Shown in pieces: positions 48,331 to 60,204 of a stretch of 64,000 nt of DNA. The stretch's first letter is position 1. Each line of letters opens with the position of its first letter. Origin of the DNA: Congeria kusceri (taxonomy: Eukaryota > Mollusca > Bivalvia > Myida > Dreissenidae); assembly GCA_027627225.1 (NCBI GenBank), contig CM051033.1, positions 52,548,410 through 52,612,409 on the forward strand, written 5' to 3'. The notes under the pieces are model-generated. The model made no database searches and had not been told where the DNA came from. It saw only the letters and a program-made list of their open reading frames with translations. A program made the translations under genes and the position numbers.

Positions 48331-48615
48331 TTACACTTTAATAACTTAAACAAGCGTCACATATGCTATTTGTTTAAAACGTTGTACTAAATTCTCAGTA
48401 CGACATAATATTATGGTTTATTTGGTTTATGATGTATTATGTTTTAATGTTTAGTGGTGTCTTAACAATGGTCTTAGCGGGTTACATTTTCATCGATTTA
48501 ACCGGTTTAAGTACGGACATATAGTATCTGCCACGAGTTGCTATTTCAACGGAGGTGAAAATTTGGAATTAATTTTGTGCAATAAATCTACTAAATGTTT
48601 CTTTAAGTGAAACTT

Positions 48616-49552
48616 ATGGGAAAAAGTAGAGAAAAATATTGAAGTAGTAGCGATAGTGATATAAACAGTCACAATAGTAAACAAACAAAGCAAAGAGGCC
48701 CGTCAGCGGACGATAACGTTTCACTCAGTGATGTGCTAAACAAAGCCAGTGCTGTGCTCTATGGTGCTGATGACAATAATACTGGTGTATTTGTGGATGA
48801 TTTAGTGAAACATTTGGACGATATGGCGGAGTCTGGAGGTGAGCCTACACCTAGAGTTATTATGAACTGCTTAAATGCTATTAAATGTAGGTTAGACAAT
48901 GTCGAAAACAAGCTTTCTTCCATTGATAAACTTGAGGAAAGATTATATAGTTTTGAGAAAGACATTAAATGCACGTGTTTAGCCCTTGACACGCGTATTA
49001 AGCGCATTGAAGAGCAAGTCGATTGGCTCCAGCACGCTACAGAGGGGTCGGATATAGCCGTCGCTCAGGTGACGAGTCGGGTGGAGCATCTGGAGACGGA
49101 GCGCGACAAATTCCGGGACGACCTGGCGTACCTAAAATCTCAATCGATTAGAAACAACCTCATTTTTACCGGCGTACCGGAAGTTGCCGGACAGACACCG
49201 AAAGTCACGGAAAGAAAGCTACGGACGCACCTTTATGAGGCCCTAAGGATCGCCAAAGACGCTGATGATAGCATGCAGTTTGAAAGAGTGTACCGTTCTC
49301 CGAGTTTACCTTTCCATGGCAAGACGCGATCTATCGTGGCGAAGTTCGCCTTCTTCAAGGACCGCGAGAGTGTACGGCGACAGTGGAAACACCTGATTGG
49401 TACTAACTTTAACGTTTTTGAACAGTTTCCGCGGAAGTGGCAGCTAGGCGTAGAAAGCTGGTACAGAAAATGAAAGAGGCGAGGGGGCATTGCAAGAGAG
49501 CATGGATGGCCTACGACACCCTCTACATAGACAACCGTCCAGTCAAGGAATA
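48616..49552 (+). pseudogene. LINE ORF1: coiled-coil plus RNA-binding domain, two lesions
   Basis: The frame starts at ATG 48616 (MGKSREKY), meets a TGA at 48640-48642, and is then open to 49473. It has a Ser-rich head (SSSDSDINSHNSKQ), a coiled coil at about 48890-49130 (LDNVENKLSSIDKLEERLY, then VTSRVEHLETERDKFRDDLA), and an RNA-recognition-like core (SIRNNLIFTGVPEVAGQ, then SIVAKFAFFKDRESVRRQ). Near 49433 one base appears missing after CCGCGG. In the next frame the protein resumes as RRRKLVQKMKEARGHCKRAW and ends at TAG 49550-49552 after DTLYIDNRPVKE, a normal ORF1 C-terminus. The order coiled coil, RRM, C-terminal domain is that of L1-type ORF1 proteins, which bind element RNA as trimers. 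The N-terminal MGK-S/T start matches the ORF1 start in the minus-strand element. Confidence 0.85.
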
Positions 49553-49574
49553 GTGGCACGATGGGGGAGAACTC

Positions 49575-52500
49575 TCGATGTTATCGTGGAAAGTGAACGG
49601 ACTTACTAAATGTAAGAATAATGACCATTTATTTCTAAATATTGAGTCAAAATATGATATTTGTTGTTGTTTTTTTTTAATCCTGGACTAATACTTCAAG
49701 TAACTTTTCTTTACACGGATATATTTCTCATAATTTTTATAGGAAATTTCAGAACAGAAATGCGCGGAGATGTAGCGGTAGCGTAGTTTTGTATTACAAA
49801 GAAAATTTCAACGATGGAATTGAAATTATACAACAAATCATCATGATTTAATTATTTGGTTGAAACTAGATCGAAATTTCTTTGGTGTGAATGAAAATAT
49901 TTATCTTTGTGGTTATTATGTTTGGTGCGAAGATTCACCTGCATACAATATTATTAGTGTTGATTATTTTGATTTGCTTGAAAATGACATTTCCATTTAT
50001 GTTAACCAAGGTCAGGGTTTACTCTGTGGTGATTTTAATAGTAGAATTGGCAGTAAATCTGATTTTGTAATTCATGACATTGTAAATAGATTTACAGATG
50101 ATATTGATTATGACTTAGATATATACTCCGTTAGAGCCTCAGGCAATTTACATACTTTTCTCATAACGGTTTATCAACAGTCGATTATTTGCTATGTCAA
50201 GAACGAAATTGCACACTTATTAAAGATTTTATTATACATGATTTAAACGAGTTCAGTGACCATGCACCTTTATCATTTTCTGTATATTGTAACAATAAAA
50301 TTGTTGATCCTTTGTCTATTACAAAGACTAAGTTTAAATGAGACGAATTGTTCCGTAACCAGTTTAGATTAGGCATTATTTGTAGCCTACCTTTATTTAA
50401 CAGAATTATTGATGATATTGATTGTACAAGCAGTGATTCTCTGAATATTGCATTAAATAAATTCACTGATGTTATTCACAATGTTGCTGATCCATTAATT
50501 TCAAGGGAACACTTTGTTCCTAACAAAACGGAATTTGAATAATGTAGCGCTGTTAAGCATGCCGATTGGTTTGATGTTGAATGTAAAATGGCACATGCTC
50601 ATTATGGATCTTTGTTCCATATTTTTAATTGTGATAAGTCGAACAATAATAAAATTCAGTTGCTGCATTATAAGAAAGAGTATAAAAATTTAATCAATAC
50701 GAAGAAAAAGACATATTTAAGAAATAATGTTAATGAAATTGAAGGATTAAAAATATCATAGACCCAGAGATTTTTAGAAATAGTTTAAATCAAATACTAA
50801 AACGAAAATTGATAATATTTCATTAGAAGACTTTACCAATGTTTTCTCTAATATGAGTAGTGGTTTGTTTGATTGTGTAAACTATGAGGGTGAAACTTTT
50901 TGTTCAACACATAATTTTGATTTACCAAATTCACGTTTCCCTGAATTAGATCAGCCTTTTACCGTTGACGAGATAAAAGCTTTCGTTAAACTGTCAAAGC
51001 GTTATAAAGCCCATGGAAGTGATTGTATTTTGTACGAATATTTAATTAAATGTATTGATATTTTAGCTTTGCATACATGTGATTTGTTTAATGCGGTATT
51101 GAACTCTGGTAATTATCCTGAGAAATGGACGGAAGGTATTATAATCCAAATTAAATAAGAAAGGCAATACTGCAAATGTTAATAATTATAGAGGAATTAC
51201 CCTACTTAATTGTTTATCTAAGCTATTTACTTCAGTTATAAATAGTAGATTAGAAACGATTTGTAATAACTTTAACATCATTTCGGATGCCCAATTCGGA
51301 TTTAGAAAAGGGCGCTCAACAATTGACGCAATATACATCCATATGTCCTTATTTCAAAAATATGTTAACAAAAATGATGAAATGCTTTGATAGCATATTT
51401 AGAAATGCATTGTGGCTAAAAATGTTCAAATATGGCATTGAAGGTAAATTATTAAGAATAATAAAAAATGTGTACCAAAATGTGCAGTCATGTGTTAAAA
51501 ATTGTTCATCGTATTCAGAATATTGTAATTATGCTGTAGGTCTACGCCAAGGAGAATTTATCCCCCTTGTTATTTTCTTTATTTATAGAGGATTTACAAC
51601 TATTTTGTAGAATAAAGCTACTTCCGGTTTAAGTATTGATGGTACTGTACTGATATTGTTATTATTTGCCGACGATATGGCAGTCATAGGTAAATCTCCA
51701 GAAGAAAAGCAAAACCATTTAAGTCTTTTATCTAATAATTGTAATTGTTGGGGATTAAAGGTGAATACTAATAAAACTAAAATAATGGTGTTCCGCAAAC
51801 GAGGAAGACTATTGCCATCTGAAAAATGGACATATGACGGTCAGCAAATTGAAGTAGTAAACGATTTTAACTATTTGGGAACTGTTTTTAATTATACTGA
51901 AATTTTTATTTGATTCAAGAATATTTATGTGGTAAAGCACTGAAAGCAATGAATATTTTATCTATAAATGTAAAAAGTTTGACCTTAAGCCCAAAACACA
52001 GTGTTAACTGTTCGATCCTTTTGTTGGGTCTATTTTGAATCACTCATGTGAGGTATGGGGTATTACAAAGTCTAAAGAATTGGAAAGGGTGCACTTAAAG
52101 TTCTGTAAACGAATGTTAAACGTTAAACAAAATGTTTGTAATGCTCCAGTCAATGGCGAATTAGGTAAATACCCACTTTTAGATATCGATTCGTACTGAT
52201 TGTTAAATACTCTAAAATTACCCAAACTGAAAATATTATTATACAATCCATATATTTGCAAGCTTTACACGATTGCCACAACGGACGTTCAGACCGGGTT
52301 TTAAATCATAAAAAGCTGTTAGACAATTACGGTTTGTCTTACGTGTTTAAGAATCCGAACTCTGTTGATGTTTATACATTTATAAAGCACTTTAAAACTG
52401 TTGTAATTGATACATATGAACACGAGTGGTTTAGATCTGTTGTTAATAGTTCTGTTTTAGATATGTATCGTGTATTTAAGCCTATTTTCAATTATGAATA

Positions 52501-52790
52501 CTATTTAGATTTGCTACCGAACAAACTAAGACATTATGTCACAAAGCTAAATACTTCGGCTCTGCATCTGAGAATTCAAAAACCGGAAGATATGCTGGTC
52601 AGAATATCAGAAGAAACAAACGCAATTGTCTGTGTTGCAATACATTAGATGTGGAAAATGAGTTTCGCTTTGTCTGTAAATGTTCTTCATACTCTGTTCT
52701 TAGGTTAAACTATTTAAAGGAATGCTATTACAATAGACCTTCTGTTTACAAATTCCACCAATTGTTAAATACAACTCATTGATGCGAACT
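49575..52790 (+). pseudogene. LINE ORF2: endonuclease and reverse transcriptase, many lesions
   Basis: Endonuclease: LSWKVNGLTKC near 49.58 kb, SGSVVLYYKENFNDGIEI near 49.78 kb, CGYYVWCEDSPAYNIISVDY and LLCGDFNSRIGSKSDFV (49860-50246). A linker follows at 50.35-50.85 kb. RT: SRFPELDQPFTVDEIKAFVK and KRYKAHGSDCILYEYLI (50853-51158), NYRGITLLNCLSKLF near 51.19 kb, AQFGFRKGRSTIDAIYIHM near 51.29 kb, AVGLRQGEFIPLVIFFI near 51.53 kb, LLLFADDMAVIGKSPEEK at 51.66 kb (catalytic FADD intact), and VVNDFNYLGTVFNYT at 51.86 kb. The C-terminal region at 52256-52790 ends with a CLCC...CKC cysteine cluster and a stop near 52781. The palm region around 51.37 kb has lost the FDKVWR-type segment, apparently by deletion. 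Several frameshifts and stops are present, so it is non-functional. Confidence 0.85.
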
Positions 52791-53082
52791 TATTAAGTTA
52801 GAAAAATGTGTAAAAGAAGCACTAATTATAAGAAATAATTGTCTTAATGTTGTGACATAACTATAAGTGTAGTTAGCCTTCATAGAAATTACGAATGTGC
52901 ATTATACTTATTTATATTAAGCTTTTACCAAACAATATATATATACGTGACTGTTAATTTGATTGTCTTTGTTATTATTGTAATCATTATAATATGACTA
53001 AATGTATGTATATATAACATTTTAGTGTTTAGACGATGTACACTGCACAAGTCTTAATAAATATTTGTCTTGTCTATCTTGT

Positions 53083-53196
53083 CTTGTTATTTCATACCAT
53101 GTTTATTAAACGATTTCAGGAATTTTATTAGTAAGCGAGCCTACTAGTGAATTTCCTGGACGAGTTTAATAAAAAATGGTATGAAATGACAACAAG
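53083..53196. repeat. 114-bp hairpin (foldback/MITE-like) just after the LINE 3' end
   Basis: The left arm CTTGTTATTTCATACCATGT, then TTATTAAAC...TTCAGGAAT, pairs with the right arm ATTTCCTGGACGAGTTTAAT, then ATGGTATGAAATGACAACAAG. The centre is AGTAAGCGAGCCTACT, itself a small stem. There is no coding capacity. Confidence 0.8.
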
Positions 53197-53199
53197 TGT

Positions 53200-54435
53200 C
53201 AGTTTTTTTTTATCGCATGCTTTTAAAAGAAATAAACCCGTCTAATTTCAACAAACTACATAGGTAAATCCTCAAAGTTGTGTACTGAAGTGACGTCACT
53301 AATATATTACCCATAAGATGCAAACTCAATAACACCTCATTAATAGATCTGTATATATTGCATAACAAATCACATTAAGATGCCCTTCCAAACCACACAC
53401 ACGTTCTGCACCCAATTAAATAAGTTGTTGCATGTTGGATATTGCTTAAGTAGATCTTTCTGTGTAGGAAAAACCTGTCCACGGGATGCTTGTGAAGCTA
53501 TAAGCATAAATAAACAACACGAAGTTTTCGTGAAAAAAGAGAGAATGTTATTATGTTTTAATTCACAATTTAGGCTTAATAAGGCAATGTATGTATTTGG
53601 ATTTTTCATATTCGATATAGAATGAATACGTATATATTTGGTACAACTTAAACAACGCATATTTTATAGATAACAATAAATGACTATCATAGTATTAACA
53701 TAAAATATATTGTGCATGTCTTATATTTAGAATTTAAATTTTATTTGAATGACGTTATACGGTCAATCTAAGTTACTCAAAAACTAGTTTTTAAACATAC
53801 ATTCGGCGTCTGTGGTAATGTTGCAAGTAAGGAATGTCACTTTAAATTCTCGCATAAACATTTAAAACCGTGAAACTTAGTCTTTTTTTTCAAAAATGAT
53901 TCAGTTTTTTTGTCGCATGCTCGACTGGACTCAATGACACACAACACTCAAATACCAAATAATACGTTACGCCTCTTGACAATATTATATATTACGTTAC
54001 TGAGCTGTTTTTGAAACATTAAGAATAAGTAAGAATGCTCTTCAGTTAGTAAAGGATTATCTAACATAATTAAAACAAGATACCAGTCTTCTGCAAAACG
54101 AATATATATTGACCTGACAATGACCTACAGTCGAAGATAAATTCGTTTACGTAAACGAGTCTATCCAGAGTCATTGCGCAGTCCGGGTTGTGGGAACATC
54201 TTATAAGTTAAAGTGTACGAACACAGCGTACTCATTTACATCGTTGCAAAACGACACATTTATAGCTCTATATCACGTACATTTCAAAACAAATATTTTA
54301 TTAGCGTTGCTCTTGTATTTCTTTTTGTGGGAAGTGTTTAATTCCAGTATGGAATTTTCCGTCAGTAGACCGTTTTAAACTTATTTCGAACATTGCGTGG
54401 GATGTTGAACCGACTTGTTAGGGTGTTGTTTTTAG
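53200..54435. other. AT-rich intergenic DNA
   Basis: No gene is supported. Short frames at 53370-53660 (both strands) and 54190-54378 have no splice or motif support. Confidence 0.4.
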
Positions 54436-54439
54436 ACTG

Positions 54440-55272
54440 CTGGCAGAAGCGACCGGTCTTTTGAGAGGGGAATTTCCAAAACAGGTATCGCGGTAAACTA
54501 TATATTTTATTTGCAGGCTACGAGTCAGTAATTCAAACCCTAAAATGGTTCTTCTTCAAAACAGCAATCGTTCACAAATATTTTAATCATTTAAGATAAT
54601 GTATATCATGTATATTAAATGTGTATATTATGTTATTTATTAAAATTGCGCACAGTTTCTAAAAAAAAGTCAATTTATTACAAGTATTACGTCAAATGAT
54701 GACACCCCTTTTATGCAATGTACTTGATGTAACAGAAATATTCACCTTGGTGTTCTGAATTAAAACCACCAAATTAATGCGCTACATCGGTTATTTTTGA
54801 CTCGTTTTGAAAGTGTTACTTTTTGTTACCGATTCTTATTCTGAATATTTGACAAGAAATTAGTGCAATGTATTCATTTTAAACTGAAGTATAGAAAATC
54901 GAGAGCACGCATCGTATGACATACTTTTGACTCAGAAGGCTACGAATCACTTACAATCGATACTCCTAACTACCACGCTTGATCGGTTATTCCTCCGCAT
55001 GGCTCTGTGAAGATTGATCTGTTAACTGGCAGGTATATAATTCCGCTTGGATTTGATAATTAGCTTGAAAAATATTTGTGTGTTACTTACAAATATATTT
55101 TTGTTATGATGTCGTATACTATTAAATAAGAAACAATATTATCAAGTTAAGGTGGGAAATTGAACTTTATCAAAACAATGTTTCCTTTTTTGCAAAAATG
55201 CACTCATAATTCACATGTTTTTAGTTTCTTTTGTTGCCAAAAGTCTTTCTTCGCTGTCAGCGTTTGGATTCA
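54440..55272 (+). repeat. Dispersed duplication, copy 2 (partner at 42.73-43.52 kb)
   Basis: Same order and strand as copy 1. In both copies the motif GGCTACGARTC occurs twice, about 400-430 bp apart (54517 and 54947 here; 42803 and 43212 in copy 1). Homology ends within a TCTTTCTTCGCTGTCAGCG block. What follows is unrelated to the stalk exon found after copy 1, so this copy carries no Ig-gene exon that I can recognise. Confidence 0.8.
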
Positions 55273-56240
55273 AGTTAGCCGGTGCAAAAATGTTAGGATT
55301 TATTCATTCAGCACTACAGGCCGGAAATGTTCATTGGATATTGAGGTAGGTCAAAAGCTGAGGTAGACAGCTACGCCGAAAATCGAATGAACATCAATTT
55401 CAATACATCGCTATAGCAAGTGTGCCATAAGCTTTATTTGTAAATTAAATAAACATTTACTAAGCTGAAAATCATTATTGAATGATAAATGTATCAGATA
55501 ATATTAAGATAAGTGAGATATATGTAGAAGATATATTTGGAGAAGTCCATTTAAGCTGGGGTATATACTTACATCTTTCAAACGGAAATAATCGATGTTT
55601 GTCAAAAATAAACTATTGGGCAAATTATTTTCCTAATGCTTGCACGTTGGTCAATTGCAACCTATTTTCCCATCAACACGCAATGCAAGAGTTTATATGA
55701 GCAATATATGATAAAGTAATAACTTGGTTTAAGTGGAAAACTTATTTGTCTTGGTACCTGGTCAGGATGATTTGTTAAAGGAAAAGAATATACACGAATT
55801 TGTTGCGTAACAATTTAACCTCTAAAAAGGAAGTTTTACTTGTAACTGCAGCTTACACGCTTTCTTCTTCAAGTTGGTGTAAACTGGGTCTAGTGTTTGT
55901 TTTTCCTGAGGCTTGTATAAAACAATGCCCGGGAACGGGTCTGTCTGTGCATACGTGAATAAAAAGCCGAAGTTAACGTGACTGTATTATTAGTATGATA
56001 TTAGAGTATCCGTCCCAGTGCAGAGTAAAATATCTAAGACCATGTTTCCAAAACACGAGATGTGTATTTATAATTAGAGGACACATCATTATTCAAATAG
56101 CATATGAACCTATTGAACGAACGTGTTTACTATTGTAATGGTATTTGAACATATACCGGAAACGAGTATACCGTTTTGGTTTTGTTTACATTTGTAACAA
56201 ATATCTTTTGCATAATAAATGCATCGTTCATATCGGCTAA
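55273..56240. other. Intergenic, nothing firm recognised
   Basis: An open frame at 55482-55700 (MINVSDNIKISEIYVEDIFG) has protein-like composition but no splice borders or family that I recognise. The rest is AT-rich. Confidence 0.3.
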
Positions 56241-56243
56241 AGT

Positions 56244-56492
56244 CCTGGGGTCAGGTGCTCAAAACTTTAACAGCCAATTAAGCTAACAGCCGTTAAAATT
56301 TGGACGAAGATATTTATGTAAATTTAAAATAACAATATTACACTGTTTGTTTATTCTACATAAATTGTTATGCTGGAATAATTTTAAAATGTTTGGTAAA
56401 CGATTTGCTAATTACATTAATGTTATTTATATATAAAGTTAACAGGCTGTTAGCTTAATTGTCCGTTAAAGTTTTGAGCAACTGGGCACTGG
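56244..56492. mobile_element. MITE-like element, about 249 bp, with roughly 50-bp terminal inverted repeats
   Basis: The left end CCTGGGGTCAGGTGCTCAAA, then ACTTTAACAGCCAATTAAGC, matches the reverse complement of the right end, GCTTAATTGTCCGTTAAAGT, then TTTGAGCAACTGGGCACTGG. The central part is AT-rich without an open frame. A second inverted-repeat element follows 100 bp later. Confidence 0.8.
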
Positions 56493-56591
56493 TGGTTTTA
56501 TTACTCAAAACTCCAAACCACTTAAAACCACGTTGCTGCTGAAGGTCTGGACCCGTGTTTACAAAGATCCTGAGGGAAACGTAAGTACATT

Positions 56592-56854
56592 TGAGGCGCG
56601 TCGTGGGAAAACAGGGCTTAATGCATGTGCGTAAATTGTCGTCCCGGATAAGCCTGTGCAGTCCGCACAGGCTAATCCAGGACGACACTTTCCGCTTGTG
56701 TGGTGTTTCCTGTTTGAAGGAAGTCTATTCTTAACATAAATCCACTGTAGGCGGAAAGTGCCGTCCTGGATTATCCTGTGCGAACTGCACGAGCTAATCC
56801 GGGACGACACTATACGCATATGCATTAAGTCCGGTTTTCCCACAATGCGCCTCA
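56592..56854. mobile_element. MITE-like element, 263 bp, ends TGAGGCGC...GCGCCTCA
   Basis: Left terminus TGAGGCGCGTCGTGGGAAAA and right terminus TTTTCCCACAATGCGCCTCA are inverted copies. Inside them, AATGCATGTGCGTA and TACGCATATGCATT are also inverted, and two GTCGTCCCGGATAAGCCTGT-like blocks face each other. A self-complementary CTGTGCAGTCCGCACAGG hairpin lies in the left half. I recall this type of element as abundant in dreissenid mussels, which is one reason for the host guess. Confidence 0.85.
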
Positions 56855-56859
56855 TTTCT

Positions 56860-59800
56860 AGAATTCACAAAAGTCTGTGGCTGTTTCATATTTAGGCCCT
56901 TTGACAAAATTAGTTTAAACTATAAAACATTGCTTAAATGTTTAGATTTTTTACCCTTTTGTAAACATAAATAATTGAATTTTACATGGAAGACTCTAAA
57001 TTTTCACATTTGTGCCACTATATTTTAGATTTATTAGATCTTTATAAATACCAGTCCTGAAGCGCTAACGGTCGATGCGAGAGGACGATGACTCACATAT
57101 AAACTCCTCGTTGGCTTTCATAACATTTTATAGTCGGAAAATGTTTGCGCATCAATTCAAGTTATTATCATATTAAAACAATAGAAATTAAAATGTGAAA
57201 TCAAACTTAGTTTCAGTCTAGCAACAGGAATAATAAAAACCAGAGATTGAAATTAAATTAATTTTATTAGTTTGCAATTTAACGTTATGCAATTCACAAC
57301 AGATGCTTTGTTGCTCTATGATCAAGTACTTGAGTTCCAAACATATATTTTGTATTGGAAATTATCAACAGATTGACAAAGTGACTCTTTCCGAAATGGT
57401 GTCAACATTCTTAATAAAAAAGGTCTAAAATACATGTAATACACATCCAACTTAATGCTCCTAACAGAGAAACGTTGAGAAAGAATTGTGTGTGTGATGA
57501 ATGTCAACATTGAAATGGTTAAGAGCTAGTTCTTAAGTATTATAACATTTTTCAAAATAGGAACAAGCAGGTAAGTAACTGTAAGTAAGTCCCTTAATGT
57601 AATTTCTTTATACGTCATAAGAATATAATAAACCACAACATTACAATTACAGTGTATGACATGTGTTTGCTTACAGATACTGTATATAGTTTTGATGGTT
57701 TCATGTCTTACTTAAAGGTATTCCACAATTTGAACAGAGCAGTTGTTTTAACAACTATTGTCAAAACAGAACGAAAAAACCTTCTTATTTATTCACCGGA
57801 TATTGCCAATTTGGCGAAGTTAATCAGGACCCTTATGAATCAGCTTATTCTTAGTCTTAAGATGTAAAATTAAATACTATTCTTGAACATATTCTGTTCT
57901 AAGAACTCTAGTAATTTGAATCCTTCTTGGTATTCACCAATTCTAATAAAAACATTCGTTATTTTGAACAATTTGTTAATGACACAAGCCACAATGATTG
58001 AACGCATATTTGCAAATGCATGAGTATTTTTCTTAAGTTTAGTCCGTTCTTTATTCTTAAGTTGAATAATCTGTTGGGCCCAGAAACCGTGCAGCATCCT
58101 GCAGCATAACTGGAATTAATGTGGGTATTTCTAAACAAAAACAATGCAATTCCACTAAAATAACATACGTATACATATTATATCATATACATATGTTCTC
58201 AATACAATCAAGTTACTGTATATATTGAAATCGTCTATTAACTATAAATATACATGATATGTAACGATGTCTAAAATATTCCGAAGTAAAACATTAATGT
58301 TGGCTATTAAACATAATATTTAGAATTTTATATTAACAGTCAGCTTATAATACATGAAGTGTATACCTTATTAAATGAAAAGAGTGTAAGTATTCATTTG
58401 CTAAGAGTAAAATGGATTATTCTATGAAAGTAAAAACATATTAAGTAGAAAGTAATTACATAATAATAGTTTTATTTACACTCAATATATTTGATATAAT
58501 AACAACCATGTTAATATAATAAATTACATATAATACGCGACTGTATTCATATTGTATACTAATATTCGGAAGAAGTTACTTTCGGACGTTGAGAACTTAT
58601 AACAAATTGGCACATGTATTACAGTAGCTAATCATATTACTGTAAACAGCAAGGAGAGATATCACATGAGCATCCATTTGATTTTAACTCAAATAAAAAA
58701 TCGTTTATATAAGATTCTTTGAATAAATGATGTGTCATATGTAAGTTTATTATTACCCTATTTATATAAAAGTATGCGAGTGAAATTATTTGCAATAACA
58801 CCGATATCATGTTTTCTTTTGTCGGTATACAACGAAATTTCGCTAACAACATGGGTGATTTACATGTCCGAAATTGTCATTATACAATACACATAAAAAA
58901 TCATTGTATAACCCAGAAATTAAGTACTTGTTAATGAATATGTTGCGTTTTACGTGATCTATTTAGAAGCCTAATTGTACCCCAATAATTGCATTTGTTA
59001 AACATATCACACACAAAGGTTACATTTTTGTGATAGAACACACTTCTATCACAAAAGTATTTTGAAAATTCATCTAACCATTAGAGCCTACTACTGTTAT
59101 AATTGATATGTCTTGTAAATGTGTGCTTTTCTCGTTTCATGAATAATACAATTAATACTGTCACATAATTTTAACACGTATTTATATAAACAAACAGGTA
59201 TGTTCCGTAAACAATTTGAAACACAAAAAATAGCTAAATCGTATGTTCCTTTCAACGATTAGTTAATCAATTCAGTGATTTAATTATTATGTATTTTTGT
59301 GAAACCATTGGAAAATTCTCATAACTCGCTTTTCGAAAAATGATTTGGCTTTCTGTAAATAAAACAGAATACTATGCTTTATTTTATAATTGTATACTAT
59401 CTTTACTATTAACACATTTGAAAACAATAGGTAAATCTTATAATGAAAGAGATATAAACCTTCAAAAATATAATAAGACAACAAACTATAAATCTCTGAA
59501 CACATATTAAATGTGCACACAGAGACACATTAACAAATCTATTTTTGTTGGTAAAATCATAACAACTCGCATTAAATGTATATAAAATTAAGCATTTAAT
59601 AATAAGAAAAGATGTCTTACTACATAGCTTGTAAGACATTATTTAAAAGTTAAATGTACTTGATTTAAAATGTAAATTGTTCTTTACACATGTGGTATGT
59701 TTCGTCGATCAAGCCGGAAACACGTTTATAACATAAATAACGTTTACATACAAACACAATGAAAATAAAAATTGTGTTTATCACGGTTTTAGGGTCATCA

Positions 59801-60200
59801 CTCTCTGTCGATGTATATTTGTCAGTGTATATTTTTGTTTCTGATAAACATCAAGTGATGACAATACCATTGTTTCGGATATCGGACGCGATTGTCTTTG
59901 CATATGCTTTATACCGATAACGTATATGATAGTGAATAAAAAGAATACAAAAATGGATATGTATCAACTACAAAAATACCAATGAGATATATCTAATCGT
60001 AGTGTGTGGAATCTAATAATTGCTATTACATGTGATACTGAATCTCCGAAATAAGGAAATGACCATTTGTATATGTTAGACACACTACTAGAACGAATCC
60101 AGCGATGTAGGAGGAAATTTTAATCGTTTATACCGCTATTCAAGCATTTTTAGTTCTTAGGTTTTTAAGTGTAGTCATGTGGTTGATACTTAGGCGTGTT
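56860..60200. other. AT-rich intergenic DNA
   Basis: No gene is firmly supported in these 3.3 kb. A minus-strand frame at 57870-58097 (FKITNVFIRIGEYQEGFKLL, then EFLEQNMFKNSI and stop) has protein-like composition and could be a terminal exon, but no acceptor or partner exon is convincing. Other frames are AT-driven. Confidence 0.4.
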
Positions 60201-60204
60201 TCCT

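Larger units (their letters stand above)
48616..53050 (+). mobile_element. Non-LTR retrotransposon (LINE), best preserved copy
   Basis: About 4.4 kb in the plus orientation: ORF1 (48616-49552), ORF2 with endonuclease, RT and C-terminal Cys-rich end (about 49.57-52.78 kb), and a short 3' UTR ending in TTGTCTTGTCTATCTTGTCT. It belongs to the same group as the minus-strand element at 18-23.5 kb, judging by the endonuclease GDFNSRI/GDFNSRT loop, RT spacing and the Cys-rich end. ORF1 needs only two changes to be open, whereas ORF2 carries many, so it is a dead but fairly young copy. A 114-bp hairpin follows its 3' end within about 35 bp. Confidence 0.85.

Noticed and set aside
56559..56855. Coding frame on the minus strand at the 56.6-kb element
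   Set aside because: It is an accidental frame through a 263-bp inverted-repeat element.
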